Made by a program: the position numbers and the translations under genes. The notes under the pieces were generated by a model that searched no databases, was not told the DNA's origin, and saw only the letters and a list, made by a program, of their open reading frames with translations. A stretch of 64,000 bases of DNA from Tetracentron sinense (taxonomy: Eukaryota > Streptophyta > Magnoliopsida > Trochodendrales > Trochodendraceae), in assembly GCA_015143295.1 (NCBI GenBank), contig CM026561.1, positions 36,274,875 to 36,338,874 on the forward strand, given 5' to 3'. The first letter of the stretch is position 1. Each line of letters opens with the position of its first letter. Shown in pieces: positions 46,300 through 58,379 of the stretch.

Positions 46300-46575
46300 T
46301 TTAGCTTACCGCATGGTACTGCTAGATAGCGTATTGTGCATTCCTCATTGGTCCACACCCCCTTTTTAAACACCCATTAATTGTGGTTAAGATTTACTCA
46401 TTTCCAGGGTTCATCCATCAAACCCTGGTTTTTAGGAAAAAACAAAAAAAAATGTTTCAGTTTTAATTTAGTTAAGGTTATTTATCATTAAAAAGGGCTT
46501 AAGAGGGACACATGGACATGGCAGTACACTAGATAGCAAACCACGTGGTACGCCAATCAGTGCTCTTTTTGTTTG
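46300..46575. repeat. Foldback repeat of the 'taaccacagtta' family
   Basis: The arms 'taccgcatggtactgctaga' and, in reverse, 'taccacgtggtttgctatct' enclose the 'tgtggttaagatt' and 'gttaaggttattta' sequence shared by many repeats in this window. Confidence 0.65.
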
Positions 46576-47184
46576 TTGCTCCTGTTATGACCGGAGCTCC
46601 AATTCATAGTTAACCTCTCTAAAATAAGAGATTAGCTATGAACTACAGCGGATAAACGAAGCAACCAAAATATGCATTAACAGGGGTATTTTGGAAAAAG
46701 CAATGTCTAGTTGACCCCACATTCGCCATCTAGTCGACTGCCATGTTCCCGTGTCCCTTTCCCCATGTCCCTTTTAGCTATGGTTAATATGTTTTTTTTC
46801 TTCTAAAAACTAGGGTTGGATGGGTGAATCCTAGGGTGAGTGAATCTTAACCATGAAATGTGTCCGTAAAACATTTTCCTTTTGGAGATTATGAAATTTT
46901 TTAGTTGACTCTATATTTCATATTTCCAAACTACCCCAAGCATAAGTTTGGGTTGCTCCAATGATCTCGTCAAGAGCTTGTGTTCATAGTTAATCTCTTA
47001 AAATAAGAGGAATGTCGGCCCTATTGGCAGTCAACTCCTACTCTCAACCTCTACCAACTTGTCCATTCTTGATGATAGAGAGCTTTAACCGTTGCAACTA
47101 GTTAAATAATGGACAAGTGGCTATTGGAGGATGAGAGTAAGGGTTGACCGAAAGTAGGACTAGCACACGCCCTTAAAATAAATA

Positions 47185-47511
47185 GGGCATTTTGCATATC
47201 AGCTGCTAGGTTTATCTTAGTTTGCAAATAAGTTCTCATGTATAATAGTTTTGCAAATTAACCCAGCATTTTTCAACCCTCGATCCTAAGTTCCACTAGA
47301 ATCTCGTTTATAACTGTTTGTAAAATAACTATTATGCCCTTAAGATATTTCATCACCTCACAAAGCTTCTTTAATTATCCTTAAACTATAGTTAACAAGT
47401 TTTAACCACTTTGGTTAACTTTTTATTTTTATTTTTTTCTAAAAATCAAGACTAGATGTTTTAACCTTAAATGTTAGTAAATCTTAACCACAATTAAAGG
47501 ATTCTGATCAG
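47185..47511. repeat. Arm of a Mutator-like foldback element
   Basis: 'gggcattttgcatatcagct', 'tttgcaaattaacccagc' and 'aaactatagttaacaagttt' follow the same order as the left arm of 38630-40100. The opposite arm is missing. Confidence 0.7.
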
Positions 47512-48950
47512 TGCTAATTTTTATACATTTATACACCTCAAACTAAACTTGTTAATTCATTAGAATTCTCTTTTAAACTGTTTTATGGAGCTTTTGTCTC
47601 TTTCAAGTTCATGTGATAAAAAGAAGATAAAATGAAATATTTAAAAGCTTCAAAGACTCATAATAATCTCTGCAAGGAGAAGAGCAAAAGGAGAAGAGAA
47701 AGAGAGCAAAAAAATCGCTGAAATCTACCTTGATGGATCGATTGCTCAAAATTGTCTTTCTATCAATAGAGGGGTATTTTGGTTATTTACCTTCATCCAA
47801 AATTTTTGAAACTTTTAGGGTAGATTCTAGATGACCTAAAGTAGCTACGTTTTAAATTTCAGGTCAATTCGATAAGAATTGAGCTCTCTCAAATTATTCA
47901 AAGTACAATAGCAAAACTTTAAATATGGTGAATAGTAACCAAGTGAATAGTATTTCGTGAATAGTGGTTTTTAAGAGTTCTAAGCACTTTCCAACTCTTT
48001 TAAAGCCCGAATTTCGTAGAGAAAATGGGAAGAGAGTTTAGACTCAATTAGAACTCCTAATTTAACAAAGAATCTCTCTTTTTCTCTCTCTATAAATAGG
48101 AGAGCCCTAGGCCATAATTAAGTAGTAAAGGATTTTGGATTTTAAGAAAGAAGAAACTCTGGAGATCAAGGAAGCTAAAAAGATGAGTTCTTCATTTTTA
48201 TCTATGAAGATGGTGTGCTCCTCTCTCACGATGAACTAACTCTCCGTTCTAGGGTTTTGATGAAACCCTAGCCAAGTAATTTAGTCGTTCTTTTATTTTT
48301 ATTTAGATTTCTTATTTGTAAAACATTGATTGCATAATAAGAGGGTTGTTTAAACAACCGGATTTATTGATTTATATTTGATTTCAATGAAATTTCTATC
48401 ATTGTCTTAGGTGCTAGGAAATTGAAATTGAGCCCACTTGTGTTAATTTTTGGTAGAATTTTAATATAAGTTCTATGTAATAGTTTTAATATATCAAGAT
48501 ATTAAATCCTAAGATATTTTATGATAAGGGAAGATGGGTGATTATACTGCCTTAATTTAATGTATATCACTCGTGCCAACCAAAGATAAGATATGCCTAT
48601 GATTTGATCGCTTGTTTCTTTCTTGATCTTTAAGAGGGGACGTGTCATCACTTTCATTGTAATGTTTACATTATAATAAATCTGAATAGATGTATTAGGG
48701 ACCAATTACGAAGCTAGTGGTGGATTCAAACGTCTTAGATCCTCTCTCATATATAACAAAAACCTTAGAAACCATTAGTTTAAATATTGTTTTATTTTAA
48801 TTAGGTTTAAAATTAACTTTTCTCACTTATTAGTTTAAAATTAATCTTGATAAAAGGCAATGAAATCAGTGCAGTCCTCAGAGGTTCGACACCTTTAGTA
48901 CTATTCTACGGAATTATTACTATAAGGAAAAGAATAATTAATATTGCATA
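47512..48950 (+). mobile_element. Probable LTR retrotransposon LTR or fragment
   Basis: The block starts near 'gatcagtgctaatttttata', has a possible TATA site (tctctctataaatagg, about 48086) and ends near 'gaggttcgacacctttagta', a phrase common at the ends of plant Gypsy LTRs. It separates two foldback-arm fragments. Exact ends were not found. Confidence 0.45.
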
Positions 48951-48954
48951 ACGA

Positions 48955-49145
48955 TTAGATTCCCTTAAGATATTTCATAACCTAACAATGCCCCTTTAGT
49001 CGCCTTTGAACTATGATTAACAAGTTTTAACCCCTATGGTTATTAATTCTTTTTAATTTTTTTTTTCTAAAAACTAAGGTTAGATGCTTTAACCTTAAGG
49101 GTTAGTGAATCTTGACCATAGTTAAAAGGAGTTAAAAAGAGTCCC
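48955..49145. repeat. Second foldback-arm fragment
   Basis: It contains 'gatatttcataacctaacaa' and 'ggttagatgctttaacctta', matching the inner arm of 38630-40100 in the same orientation as 47185-47511. Confidence 0.65.
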
Positions 49146-49164
49146 TATTATATAGAGATGTCGA

Positions 49165-49502
49165 CTGGGATTGCTAGAAAGATCTAAGCCTGTCAATCTC
49201 GTACAGTTCTCGATACCCAGAGGGAACTGGCCCTTGAGTCCCATATCTGCGAGCTAGATATTCATGACCCTGTTCTCATCAGGGTGCCAGCACTCAACCC
49301 CGGTAAATTTGCAGATGGAGCCTTCACTATTGTCGGAAAAATTCCATGAAGAGTTCAGGTAAAGTAAAGGATCTTCGAGGGAAGCTTTTAGAGCTTTCAA
49401 GCAATAAATATCACTTAGATTTCCGTAGCTAACAGTAGAATTCAGCAACAACCAAGTGAGGCTATGGAGTAGGAAAGCAAAAGTTGTTTCATCCATGACC
49501 AT
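49165..49502 (-). pseudogene. BIR1-like receptor kinase, N-terminal piece
   Basis: From the ATG at 49502 the minus strand gives a hydrophobic signal-peptide-like start (FAFLLHSLTWLLLNSTVSYG), then the LRR N-terminal cap: DIYCLKALKASLEDPLLYLN, ICKFTGVECWHPDENRV. After VMNI a TAG stops the frame, but the family sequence goes on (LADMGLKGQFPLGIENCTRL, TGLDLSSN) until it breaks off near 49165. This order and orientation match the kinase piece at 43155-44162, so both are likely parts of one ancestral gene split by insertion and loss. Confidence 0.8.
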
Positions 49503-49858
49503 GGACACCCAAAATCTCATTATTAATGCTCGAACCTGATTCATCTCAACTCAAATGTCCATATATCAGTCATTTTAAGTACCATCAAAGACCTAAACGT
49601 TCCCACATAAACGAAGAAGAAATTTTTTATTTAAAATAGGTAAAAGGAAAAAAATGGATAGGAGACAGGGGTGGCAATTTCTGACCTAACCCCAGGAGTC
49701 AGTCTTGGGTTCAATTGGTTGGTTGGGTCTTGATTAGGCTCCCGGGAGCTAACGAGGAATGGGCAATCATTTTCTTTCACTCACTTAATTTCTTATTAAC
49801 CAAACATGTGTTATTGTCTTCCATTAAGAGGGGGAATATAACTAAAATATAAGATTGT

Positions 49859-50134
49859 TATTGTCTTCTATGGCATGGGCACGATGTGAGGTATTCTGGA
49901 TCTTATCTTTTTTTCTTTTTGTTTTTTGTTGGAAATGTTATCATGTAACTAACACACACTCTAAACTCTATCACACACAGACCTAAGGTAGCCGTTAAGG
50001 TGCCATAAGGGTAAGTCCAACCAACCATTCCAAAAGGGCATGTCTTAAGGAGGGTTGATGGCCCCTTATACTCCGCTGCGAAGTCCACTTCCCAACCATG
50101 TGGGATTAAACAAATGCGTTATTATTCTAAAAAG
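49859..50134. mobile_element. 276-bp insertion flanked by a 12-bp duplication
   Basis: ATATAAGATTGT lies on both sides (49847-49858 and 50135-50146), while the paralogous locus near 56193 has it once. Part of the insert ('gttatcatgtaactaacaca') recurs at the right window edge (about 63960). Class unknown; the long duplication would fit retroposition. Confidence 0.7.
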
Positions 50135-50160
50135 ATATAAGATTGTATATATACTTACAG

Positions 50161-50430
50161 TGAGAAGCGTTCTAAACAGCACTACTTATTAGCGTTTGTG
50201 GCTCATGCTTATAATCGTGACTGTTAAATTGAAATCCGATGTTTCAAGAACGGATCTCTCCCTTCCAAACCAAAACCTCTCTTCTCTCCTGTCTCTCTTC
50301 TGAACGAAAATCCTCATCTCTTTCCCTGCTTTTGTCTCCCATTTGAATCCCTCTCCTCCAAACCGAAACCCTTCTCTCTCATTTCTCTCTCCTCTTTTTC
50401 CATCCCCATTCGAACCCCAAACGCTACTCT
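50161..50430. mobile_element. 270-bp hAT-like insertion
   Basis: Flanks ACTTACAG (50153-50160) and ACTTACCG (50431-50438) form an 8-bp duplication with one change. The paralogous locus has a single acttatag (56210-56217). Weak inverted ends share the AGCGTT core. Confidence 0.7.
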
Positions 50431-51465
50431 ACTTACCGTTACTGAATTTTCATTTAACGCTTAAGTGTTATTATAATTAAAAATATCTAACAATTTTTAA
50501 TTATAATTTATATATTTTAAATGGATTAGAGGAGGGTTCAGATGGAGGGGTGATTTATTGGGTTGGGTATGGGTTTCTTTTTTTTAACTCAATTATCTAT
50601 AGCTTGGGCACGATGTGAGCGCATTCTTGTATACCCGCATCTGACCGGAGCCAAACTAAACCCCGCCTGAACCATTGACCAAGACTAAACCCACGGCCCT
50701 TATCATACTACTTGCATTTCGACATCAGAATTCAGAATTAGATAGAGTACTCTTGACGCCAGATGTCACGAAAGAGCCTCCAACCCATTAAACACGTCAA
50801 GACCCTACAAAAGTGTGTTAGAATCAACGAAGAAACATCCAACTTTATTACTACCCAAAGACTCCAAAGTCGAAAAAAAGAAAAGAAAAAGAAAAGTCTA
50901 CTATGATTTTCCTTCCTACTCCCAAATATACTCCCAATGTAACTATTAAGCGTCAAGATTTGGCCAGTCTTATTTTGTCTTTTCTACTGCCACGTGATCA
51001 GTTCTAATCTTGACACTTTAATACTTGAATTAAATTAAAGAGTTAGAATTTAGGAGCATATTTGAGAGTGCACTTTTTTTTTCAAAAAATAGTTTGGGAA
51101 TATTTGAGAGTGCACTTTGGAGTACCGGTTCATAGACTTACATTTCCTAAATAGGCTTATAGTATTTCATAAGTTTGTAAAGAGGTTTTGAATAATTAAA
51201 ATATTTTTTCTAAGTTTTTACAAGTGTGAAGTCCATAAACGTGTGAATGAGTATCCAAAAAAATGTCCATAAATGTGCGTATCTTTAACCATTCTTGGAT
51301 GAAAATGCCCTTCTCTTCAACTTGCGCTCATCAACAAAGAAGGTTTTTTTTTATGAGCAATTGAGGAAATCAAAGTTTCAACAAAGAATGTTTTTTATAA
51401 GCAATTGAGGAAATCGGGTTTTTCCATTCCAATTGAGGAAATTATGTTTTTTCCATTCCAAGCTC

Positions 51466-51745
51466 TTCTTGTTTTCATTTTTATGTTAGGAGTTATTAAT
51501 ATATTGTTTTGTTTGATTTCTTGCTATGATATTCTTTTGGGATTAATGGAGATTTGTGTTGTTTTCATTTTTATGTTAGGTGTTATTAGTATATTGTTTT
51601 GTTTGATTTCTAGCTATGATATTCTTTTGGGATTAATGGAGATTTGTGTTGTTTTCATTTTTATGTTAGGTGTTATTAGTATATTGTTTTGTTTGATTTC
51701 TTGCTATGATATTCTTTTGGGATTAATGGAGATTTGTGTTGTATT
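51466..51745 (+). repeat. 90-bp tandem repeat, about three units
   Basis: 'gttttcatttttatgttagg' starts near 51470, 51560 and 51650, and the 90-base units are nearly identical. Because 90 is a multiple of three, a reading frame (51405-51776) stays open with a 30-residue hydrophobic repeat. The repeat explains the frame; no gene is indicated. Confidence 0.85.
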
Positions 51746-51879
51746 TTTAGTGTTTAGTGTGATTCAAAATTTTTAAGAATTGTGTCTTTTTATAAAGGGT
51801 TTGGTTGCACCTTTTAGGAAATACTATGTTTCCATTAGTTTCATCTCTTGGGATGCTTCAGTGTTCCATTGGTCATGTT

Positions 51880-52150
51880 TTTTATGAAGATGTGTGATGT
51901 GTCTATATAAAACCATCCTCTCCTCCATAAATTTATATAAGTGTGTATTCACTTACATAAATGTTTTCTCATCTTGTTCGGGTTATACTGATAAGTGGTT
52001 CAGGTCTGTGACTTGTGAGTACACACAAAAGAGGTGGACAACGGTCGTTCTATCCTGGAGGTCGATGCCTTTGTAGCCTTTGCACTAATCAGATATCATC
52101 CTAAAAGGACAAATTTTATTGCAAGCCGAGTGACTTCGGTCACGCCTCGA
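51880..52150 (+). mobile_element. Copia-type LTR end fragment
   Basis: 'tgtctatataaaaccatcct' is TATA-like, and 'gttctatcctggaggtcgat' resembles the 'atcctggaggtgact' of the LTR at 58165. Such phrases are usual near the 3' part of plant Copia LTRs. The rest of an element is absent. Confidence 0.5.
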
Positions 52151-52229
52151 CCAAATTGAAAGTGATGAGTCTTTCTTCTCTCTCATATTATTGTAGTTTA
52201 TTTTGTGCCATTTATTTTGTCCAGAATTT

Positions 52230-53655
52230 CTATAAAAACCGGTGAACCCCAAAACAAAGTTTTTGAGTTGAGAACTCACAAACCCAAGGGGGGTCGCTAA
52301 GGTGGTGTTTGATAACACTAATCTAAAAATAGAGCTTAGATTTTTTTAAGTAGAGGTTTTTACCTCAAAAATCTCTAAGATGTAACATGCAATTAACCTT
52401 CAACTTAACAATCTAAAGTCCAACTAAGCATAATTTTCAAAGAAACTATACTTTTTAGATTAGTGTTACCAAACACCACCTAAGTCTTCCTAGAAGTCTA
52501 TCTACCTTTTTTAATTTAAGCAATTAAATTATTAACTAAGGGAGGATGAATAATAAAGTGTGAAAAAGGAAAACAAACAAACCACAACACAATGAATTTT
52601 TAAGTGGAAACCCTTTTGGGAAAAACCACGGGACTTAGTTCAGCAAGAGATATCACTAAGACAAAGTGTCAGATACTTACAAGACTCGAACTGTACTCAA
52701 CCGGACTCGACATTACGATCCTCAGTACTCAGCCTTCCACGCCTCAAAGAGTAATCACAATCTCACAAGACTCGCAATCTACCGCAGTAGCATGTTCTTC
52801 TCTTGTGTCTCACAACAACTATGATCCTTCTCGGACCGATCTCCTTCGCAAAAGCTCCGGATCACACCGGCCAATTGTTCTTTAAAAGAATAGGTTGATG
52901 GTTGAATAAATAAACAAATCCTAGTTGAATCCCAAACAATAGGAATTAACAAGGAAGAAAGAATCAATCAATGTCATGCAATCTCTAGGATGGAAGAGGA
53001 GAGAAGAATGCGTTTGGAAAACCCTAATTAACTCAATAAAGCTCTCTCCAAACTTCCTAGGTTCGAATGGGGGATCAAACCCAACTTATATAGGGTTAAA
53101 AACAGAATTCTAATATGAGTAAAACACAGTTTTCATGCATACCGTTCAAACGGTCTTGACACCATTCAAATGGTTGAGGCTTCGGGTGCAATTTTACTGG
53201 AACGTTCAAGAACAGTTTGAATGATTCCTTGATCATTCGAATGATTTACTCAAATTTAGGAAAAACTTATTTCATAAAAATTGTAGATCTTTTCGAGCTC
53301 TTCGATTTGATATATTATGGCTCAAAATCAGAGTTACGGTCAATGAGTTATGCCCCTTACACCGAACCTGGATTTTTGACATCTCTTATGCCTCTAAAGG
53401 CTTGTATCTAGTCACCTAAGGAATATGAGAGATTTTAAAGTTAATTCCTCCTATGGTAACAATGTATCTAGGTCACTTACCATCCTCTGAGTGAAATGAA
53501 GGTGACGATGATTGGAATGTCTTCAGTTGATCTTCTTGGGTCTTCATCTTCACTAATCTTGGATGCTTAAAGGTAATGACACAAGACACACTATTTTGAC
53601 AACGGAATAAGGCAATACCAAAATATGGACTTAGAATTTCCAACAGGTTGTACAT
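52230..53655. mobile_element. LTR-type retrotransposon fragment, larger copy
   Basis: It is related to 42150-42560 and continues beyond it to about 53655 ('gacttagaatttccaacagg'). A MITE is inserted at 52301-52480. No protein domain is recognised, so it may be a long solo LTR. Confidence 0.5.
52301..52480. mobile_element. Tourist-like MITE (PIF/Harbinger)
   Basis: 180 bp with ends GGTGGTGTTTGATAACACTA and, inward from the right, GGTGGTGTTTGGTAACACTA. TAA lies on both sides (52298-52300 and 52481-52483). The related fragment at 42150-42560 lacks it at the same place ('ggctaggtcttcc'). Confidence 0.92.
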
Positions 53656-53739
53656 TGATATTGATTGATTTTCATTCTATTCTCGCATTGTTATTTGTAT
53701 TTTGAGTGGTTCTATCGATCTGAAATACGAACAATTTGA

Positions 53740-55130
53740 TTTATAGTGTAGTGACCCAAGAATTTGTAGGATCACTTGCACACATGTCTAGGTTTCTATG
53801 ATTGAAAATTCTATAATTTTAGGTGATATTTGATAAATGTTGACATGTGATTGGTACTTGCACATTAAATAGGCTAGCTGCACACACATACATCAATTTT
53901 ATAATTTAATTAAAGAATACATTTTAAGGAGATCTATGAATAAAATTAAAATCTCAAAACCTTCAACATATAAAAAATCATTAAATTGGGATTAGGGTTG
54001 TTGTGATAACCCTAATCGTTATTGGCCTTAAAAAAAGAGAGAAATGAGGGTTTTGTCATAGTAAGAAGAAGAAGAAAGAAAAAAGACTAAAGTTTTATTC
54101 TTGATTTCTAAGTAGGTGGATCTTTCTCATACCCTTAAAATTTATAAGAATGTTGGTAGTTCATTGTAGATATTTTGTGCTTTTATTAGGTTTAGTGATT
54201 TATGTATATACTTTTGAAGTAGATCTATTTTCTTGAATCATGATTATTCATTTGAAGCTTTTAATGAAGTATGGGAAGTACGGTGATCAGAATATAAGTT
54301 TAGATATTTAAATTTTAATTAATGCCATATTGTCGATGTTCTAGAATTTTAGCACTAACCACGGGAAAATATTCATACAATATTCTCTCGTACCCAAAAC
54401 AATGTGAGATCTTCTTGTACTTCTCAGACTGATGAAAAGACTTATATGTAACCTTTTGGATAAAAATGAATCCGTTTGATGTTTTTCTCATAACTATCTT
54501 AAGACGTGTTAATCCCATCGGTAGTTTCAGAATTAGAAAAACTCAACTTGTAGCTTAATGTTTCTAAATATTTTAGAAATTAGGGTATTGTTTTAAAATA
54601 TATTTAAGAAATTAAAAACTAATAAGTTTTGAATTCAATTAACTACATAAGGGAAATTAGAAAACTACAGTTATTCAGATGAGAGGCTAGCTACGTCTGA
54701 TAGAGGCAAGCCTATTGTAACTTGCATGGCTTCACTGACTCATGTATGCCTGAAGTGAATCCAAATAAAATGCATAACAACAAAGACATTGGATATCCTT
54801 GATAAACATCCGTATTTGCCAGGTATTTGATAAAGATGGAGGCATTCAATAATAATAATCTTGGATTTGCCTTCAACATGAAGATGAGAGATGGACAATA
54901 AAGCTACCAATTGTAAGCCCCTACGGACCAATCAACATTCAATAAACAAACTATTTTCAATCTGGGTATTACATGCTTCAATAGTTACAACCCACCTTTA
55001 ATTATCCCTAATAATACAACCAATAGGTGCTTGCAAATCATTCATCAATGAGCCATTGAATTAATTTTAAAAAAGGGGACAAGAGGTAGAATCTAGGAGA
55101 TAAAATTGAAAAAATTAAAAATTTGATGGT
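53740..55130. other. Gene-free region, possibly LTR remnants
   Basis: Starts near 'gtgtagtgacccaagaattt'. A GAA-rich tract (54061-54085) and no coding similarity. Weakly LTR-like in layout only. Confidence 0.35.
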
Positions 55131-55139
55131 GCTATGTAT

Positions 55140-55270
55140 CCCCTTTTTACTCCCTTTAACTGTAGTTAAGATTCATTAATCCTTAGGGTGCAAGCATTTA
55201 ACCTTAGTTTTTAGAAGAAAAAAAATTTACCACAGGGGTTAAAACTTGTTAACCAAAGTTCAAAGGGGCT
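55140..55270. repeat. Fragment of the 'taaccacagtta' foldback family
   Basis: Contains 'ctccctttaactgtagttaa', 'aaccttagtttttagaag' and 'ttgttaaccaaagttcaaag', shared with 38630-40100 and 48955-49145. Confidence 0.65.
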
Positions 55271-55299
55271 GTGTGAGGACAAGGAGGAATAGTCCCCTC

Positions 55300-56790
55300 C
55301 TCCGAAATAAGAGAACAAAAATAAAAGAGGGCAACACCATATCAAAGATACAACCCCTAGCTTCCTCTTGCACAAAAAAAGCGAGGTAACTAGGGAAGCC
55401 CTCACAATACAAGATCTCCTATATTACTGCATTATATTACCTAGACAAAAAGTCATTAGCTTGATATGTTTCTCTGTACACAAACACAAAGGACACCTCT
55501 AACATGTCTGTACATATGCAAAAACCCTAAGTCCGAACATAAACACCTTCTGACCCCCAAACCCTAGGGTTTTAGAAAATGCTGACATATACGCATCCTC
55601 TTCCTACTTTCAAGCCCTAGGGTCTTAGAAAATGTTGAAGTGACACAACAAAAAACTACATGCACAAGCAGGGGTTAGGGTTTGGGGGCTCCTTAATTAA
55701 CATTATCCATATGATAAATATATAATATATACAAGCAAAAGCCCCGTGCGATGCACGAATGAAAAGAGGTTTGAAAATATATTATACAATTTATGAAATT
55801 ATAATTAAATTTATTTATAGTGTGGGCCCTATAATAATTCAAATAGTTTGAATTCAATAGTAGATATTATAGCATCTTCAATAACAGATACGTTGGAAAA
55901 ATTCTATGAAGTGTTCAGGTACTGGAAAGGGTCTTCCAGGGAAGCTTTTATAGCTTTCAAGCAATAAATATCAGTTAGAGTACCGTAGCTAACAGTAGAA
56001 TTCAGCAACAACCAAGTGAGGCTATGGAGAAGGAAAGCAAAAGTTGTTTTATCCATCACCATGGACACCCAATATCTCATTAGCGAAGGTAGTTCAAACC
56101 TGATTCATCTCAACTCAAATGTCCACCCAACCCTAGGAGTCAGTCTTGGGTATAATTGGGTCTGGATTAGTCTCACAGGAGCTAAAGGGGAATATAAGAT
56201 TGTATACATACTTATAGTTACTGAATTTTCATTTTACGCTTAAGTGTTATTATAACTAACAATTTTTTTATTATAATTTATTTAATTAAATTGGATTAGA
56301 GGAGGGTTCAGATTGAGGGGTGATTTGGGTTGGGTCTTCTTGTTCAACCCACATCTGACCGGAGCCAAACTAAAGTACTAAACCCCGTATGAACCATTGA
56401 CCAAGACTAAACCCGGCTTGATCATACTAATGGCATTTAGACATCAGAATTCAGAATTAGATAGACTCTCGACGCATGAAAAAAATGGATTGTTAGAGAT
56501 CTACATGAGAAAGACTGACCCTAGATGTCACGAAAGATCCTCTCCAACCCATAAAAAACGTTACATGGATTGTTAGAGATCTATCTACATGAGAAAGACT
56601 AACCCTAGATGTCATGAAATTAAGATCCTCACCAACCCATAAAAAATGTTAAGACTCCACAAAAGGATGTTCGGATCAACGAAGAAACATCCGACATTAT
56701 TACTACCCAAAGACTCCAAAGTCAAAAGAGAAGAAGAAAGTCTACTATGGTTTTCCTTCTACTCCCAAATATACTCCCAATAATCTTAAC
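55300..56790. repeat. Chimeric shortened duplicate of 36.0-36.5 kb and 49.3-50.9 kb
   Basis: 55300-55894 matches 35999-36540 (RNase H tail, 'ggttagggtttgggggctcc', Helitron 3' end). From about 55895 it matches 49330 onward (BIR1-like N-terminal piece and its upstream DNA). The join is at 'aacagatacgttggaaaaat'. The simplest account is duplication of the larger block with loss of its middle. Confidence 0.75.
55897..56062 (-). pseudogene. Second BIR1-like N-terminal piece
   Basis: From the ATG at 56062 the minus strand reads FAFLLHSLTWLLLNSTVSYG, then DIYCLKAIKASLEDPFQYLN, TS, then TAG where the other copy has Trp (SSWNF), then NFS. It ends at the junction with the Helitron-end duplicate. It contains only the signal peptide and part of the LRR cap. 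Confidence 0.8.
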
Positions 56791-56819
56791 CACTAAGGGT
56801 TAAGAATTCGCATGTCTTA

Positions 56820-57453
56820 GGTGCCATTTGGAATGTCTAAACTTCAGGTCTACTTGTCTATACATCTATTTCCCTTAGACGTTTTCACGTTTTAGACTGT
56901 TTGGTAGTGCATCTATATGATTTAACAAAAATGACAAAAAAAACATGAAATGTCTAAAACAGAAATTCAAGGTTTTGGTGATTTTTGGGAAAGAAGCACA
57001 TGTCTATTCTAGATAGACGACATAATTTTTACTATTTTATCCACTTATTATTATTGTTATTAATATATTTTTTAAAAATTTTACTATTATTATTATTACT
57101 ATTGTTATTATTACCATTCTAATTATTATTATTATTATTGTTGTTGTTGTCATTATTATTAATATTTTAATTACTATTACCATTATAATTATAGTAATAA
57201 TAACTATTATTTTTATTTTTATTTTTATTTAAAATGACATCAACTGCTCCTATTATTATTATTTAAAAATGACATCAACTGCTGCAATAAGATGATGTTA
57301 CCAAACACAGATTTACAACAAAGCTCTGTCTGTTGTCTATTGTGCACTGCCAAAAGATTTTACGATATACGGATCCATTTCTTGTAGATCTTTTGTCACA
57401 AATCTAATTTAGCTAAATCCATCTGAAATATACAAGACCTACCAAACGAGCCC
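56820..57453. mobile_element. Harbinger-like element
   Basis: Left end GGTGCCATTTGG and right end, inward, GGGCTCGTTTGG, with TTA on each side (56817-56819 and 57454-57456). The inside has an impure ATT/GTT microsatellite at about 57047-57235 and no coding capacity. The terminal repeats match only in part. Confidence 0.6.
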
Positions 57454-57534
57454 TTAATTTGTCTTTGTTGTTGTTTTTGTTATAAAAATAACAAATGATT
57501 TCAAAACAATTTGAAAGTGAGCATTTGTTTTGTT

Positions 57535-58275
57535 TGGAGGAACTCTTTAGTCCCACATTGAAAAAATAGAAGAGTGTTGGTGAGTTTATATATGTTTTCT
57601 CTCCTAATATGGGTGTGTTACAATGAGAATGGTTTAGCCCTTGCGCTTGTGGGGCCCAAGGGGTGGCCCAAAGGCTCCCAAAGGAGGTTTGGCGAGCCGG
57701 CTGGAAACCCTTCATGTGTGCGTTGGGGATCGTGTCTTGCTTGATATATCAATGTCACACACATGCGTGGCTCATCGGGTCGCGTGTGTGAGTCCTTGGA
57801 TATATTTTAATTTTAATTTTTTTTTCTTTCTTCTTTGACTCTTAGGTTTCTTCAAAGGATTTGTTTGTTAGTTTTGTCACCGTTAAGAATCTTTAATTCG
57901 GGTATTAAGAGAATTTATTCTCATACGTTTAGATATGAAATTTTTTCTTTTGGTTACCAAATATCTATTTAAAGGGTTTTCATATCTATAAAAAGACATA
58001 GAGAAAAACACATTTACAAAGTTTTCTAAAAGGGTTACATAAAAATTTTGAGTTTGCAAAAGGTGATTGTTCATTGAGGTTTTCACAGTGGTTTTCTTAG
58101 TCGTTCAATTCGTTGCAGGCCAAGGGAAAGAGAGTGCTCCATTCCTTGGTAGAGATCCTTGAATCCTGGAGGTGACTACTATAGAATCTGACCATCGTAA
58201 TCATTGAGGACTACCAGAGACATTTTTCACCTTAAGGACAACGTGTTCAACATATGCCTCGATCAACCTTTTCTG
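57535..58275 (+). mobile_element. Copia-type LTR and leader fragment
   Basis: 'ggaggaactctttagtccca' is a well-known start phrase of plant Copia LTRs. The 3' part has 'gaatcctggaggtgactact', as at 52050. No downstream gag is found. Confidence 0.55.
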
Positions 58276-58379
58276 GCTAAGTTCTACCTCTAGATTTATC
58301 ATTTTACAGAATCTTTTATGTAGGCAATTTTAGGCATTACCTATTAAACATTGTGATTGGTGTGTAGTTACAACATTTA

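Larger units (their letters stand above)
49545..50960. other. Ancestral upstream region of the BIR1-like gene, partly duplicated
   Basis: Pieces of it recur at 56063-56790, for example 'ggagtcagtcttgggt' and 'tattactacccaaagactcc'. Two insertions (49859-50134 and 50161-50430) are absent from the other copy. No coding frame. Confidence 0.6.

Noticed and set aside
51405..51776. A possible membrane protein of 123 residues
   Set aside because: The frame exists only because a 90-bp tandem repeat has a length divisible by three; no family match, promoter or splice support.
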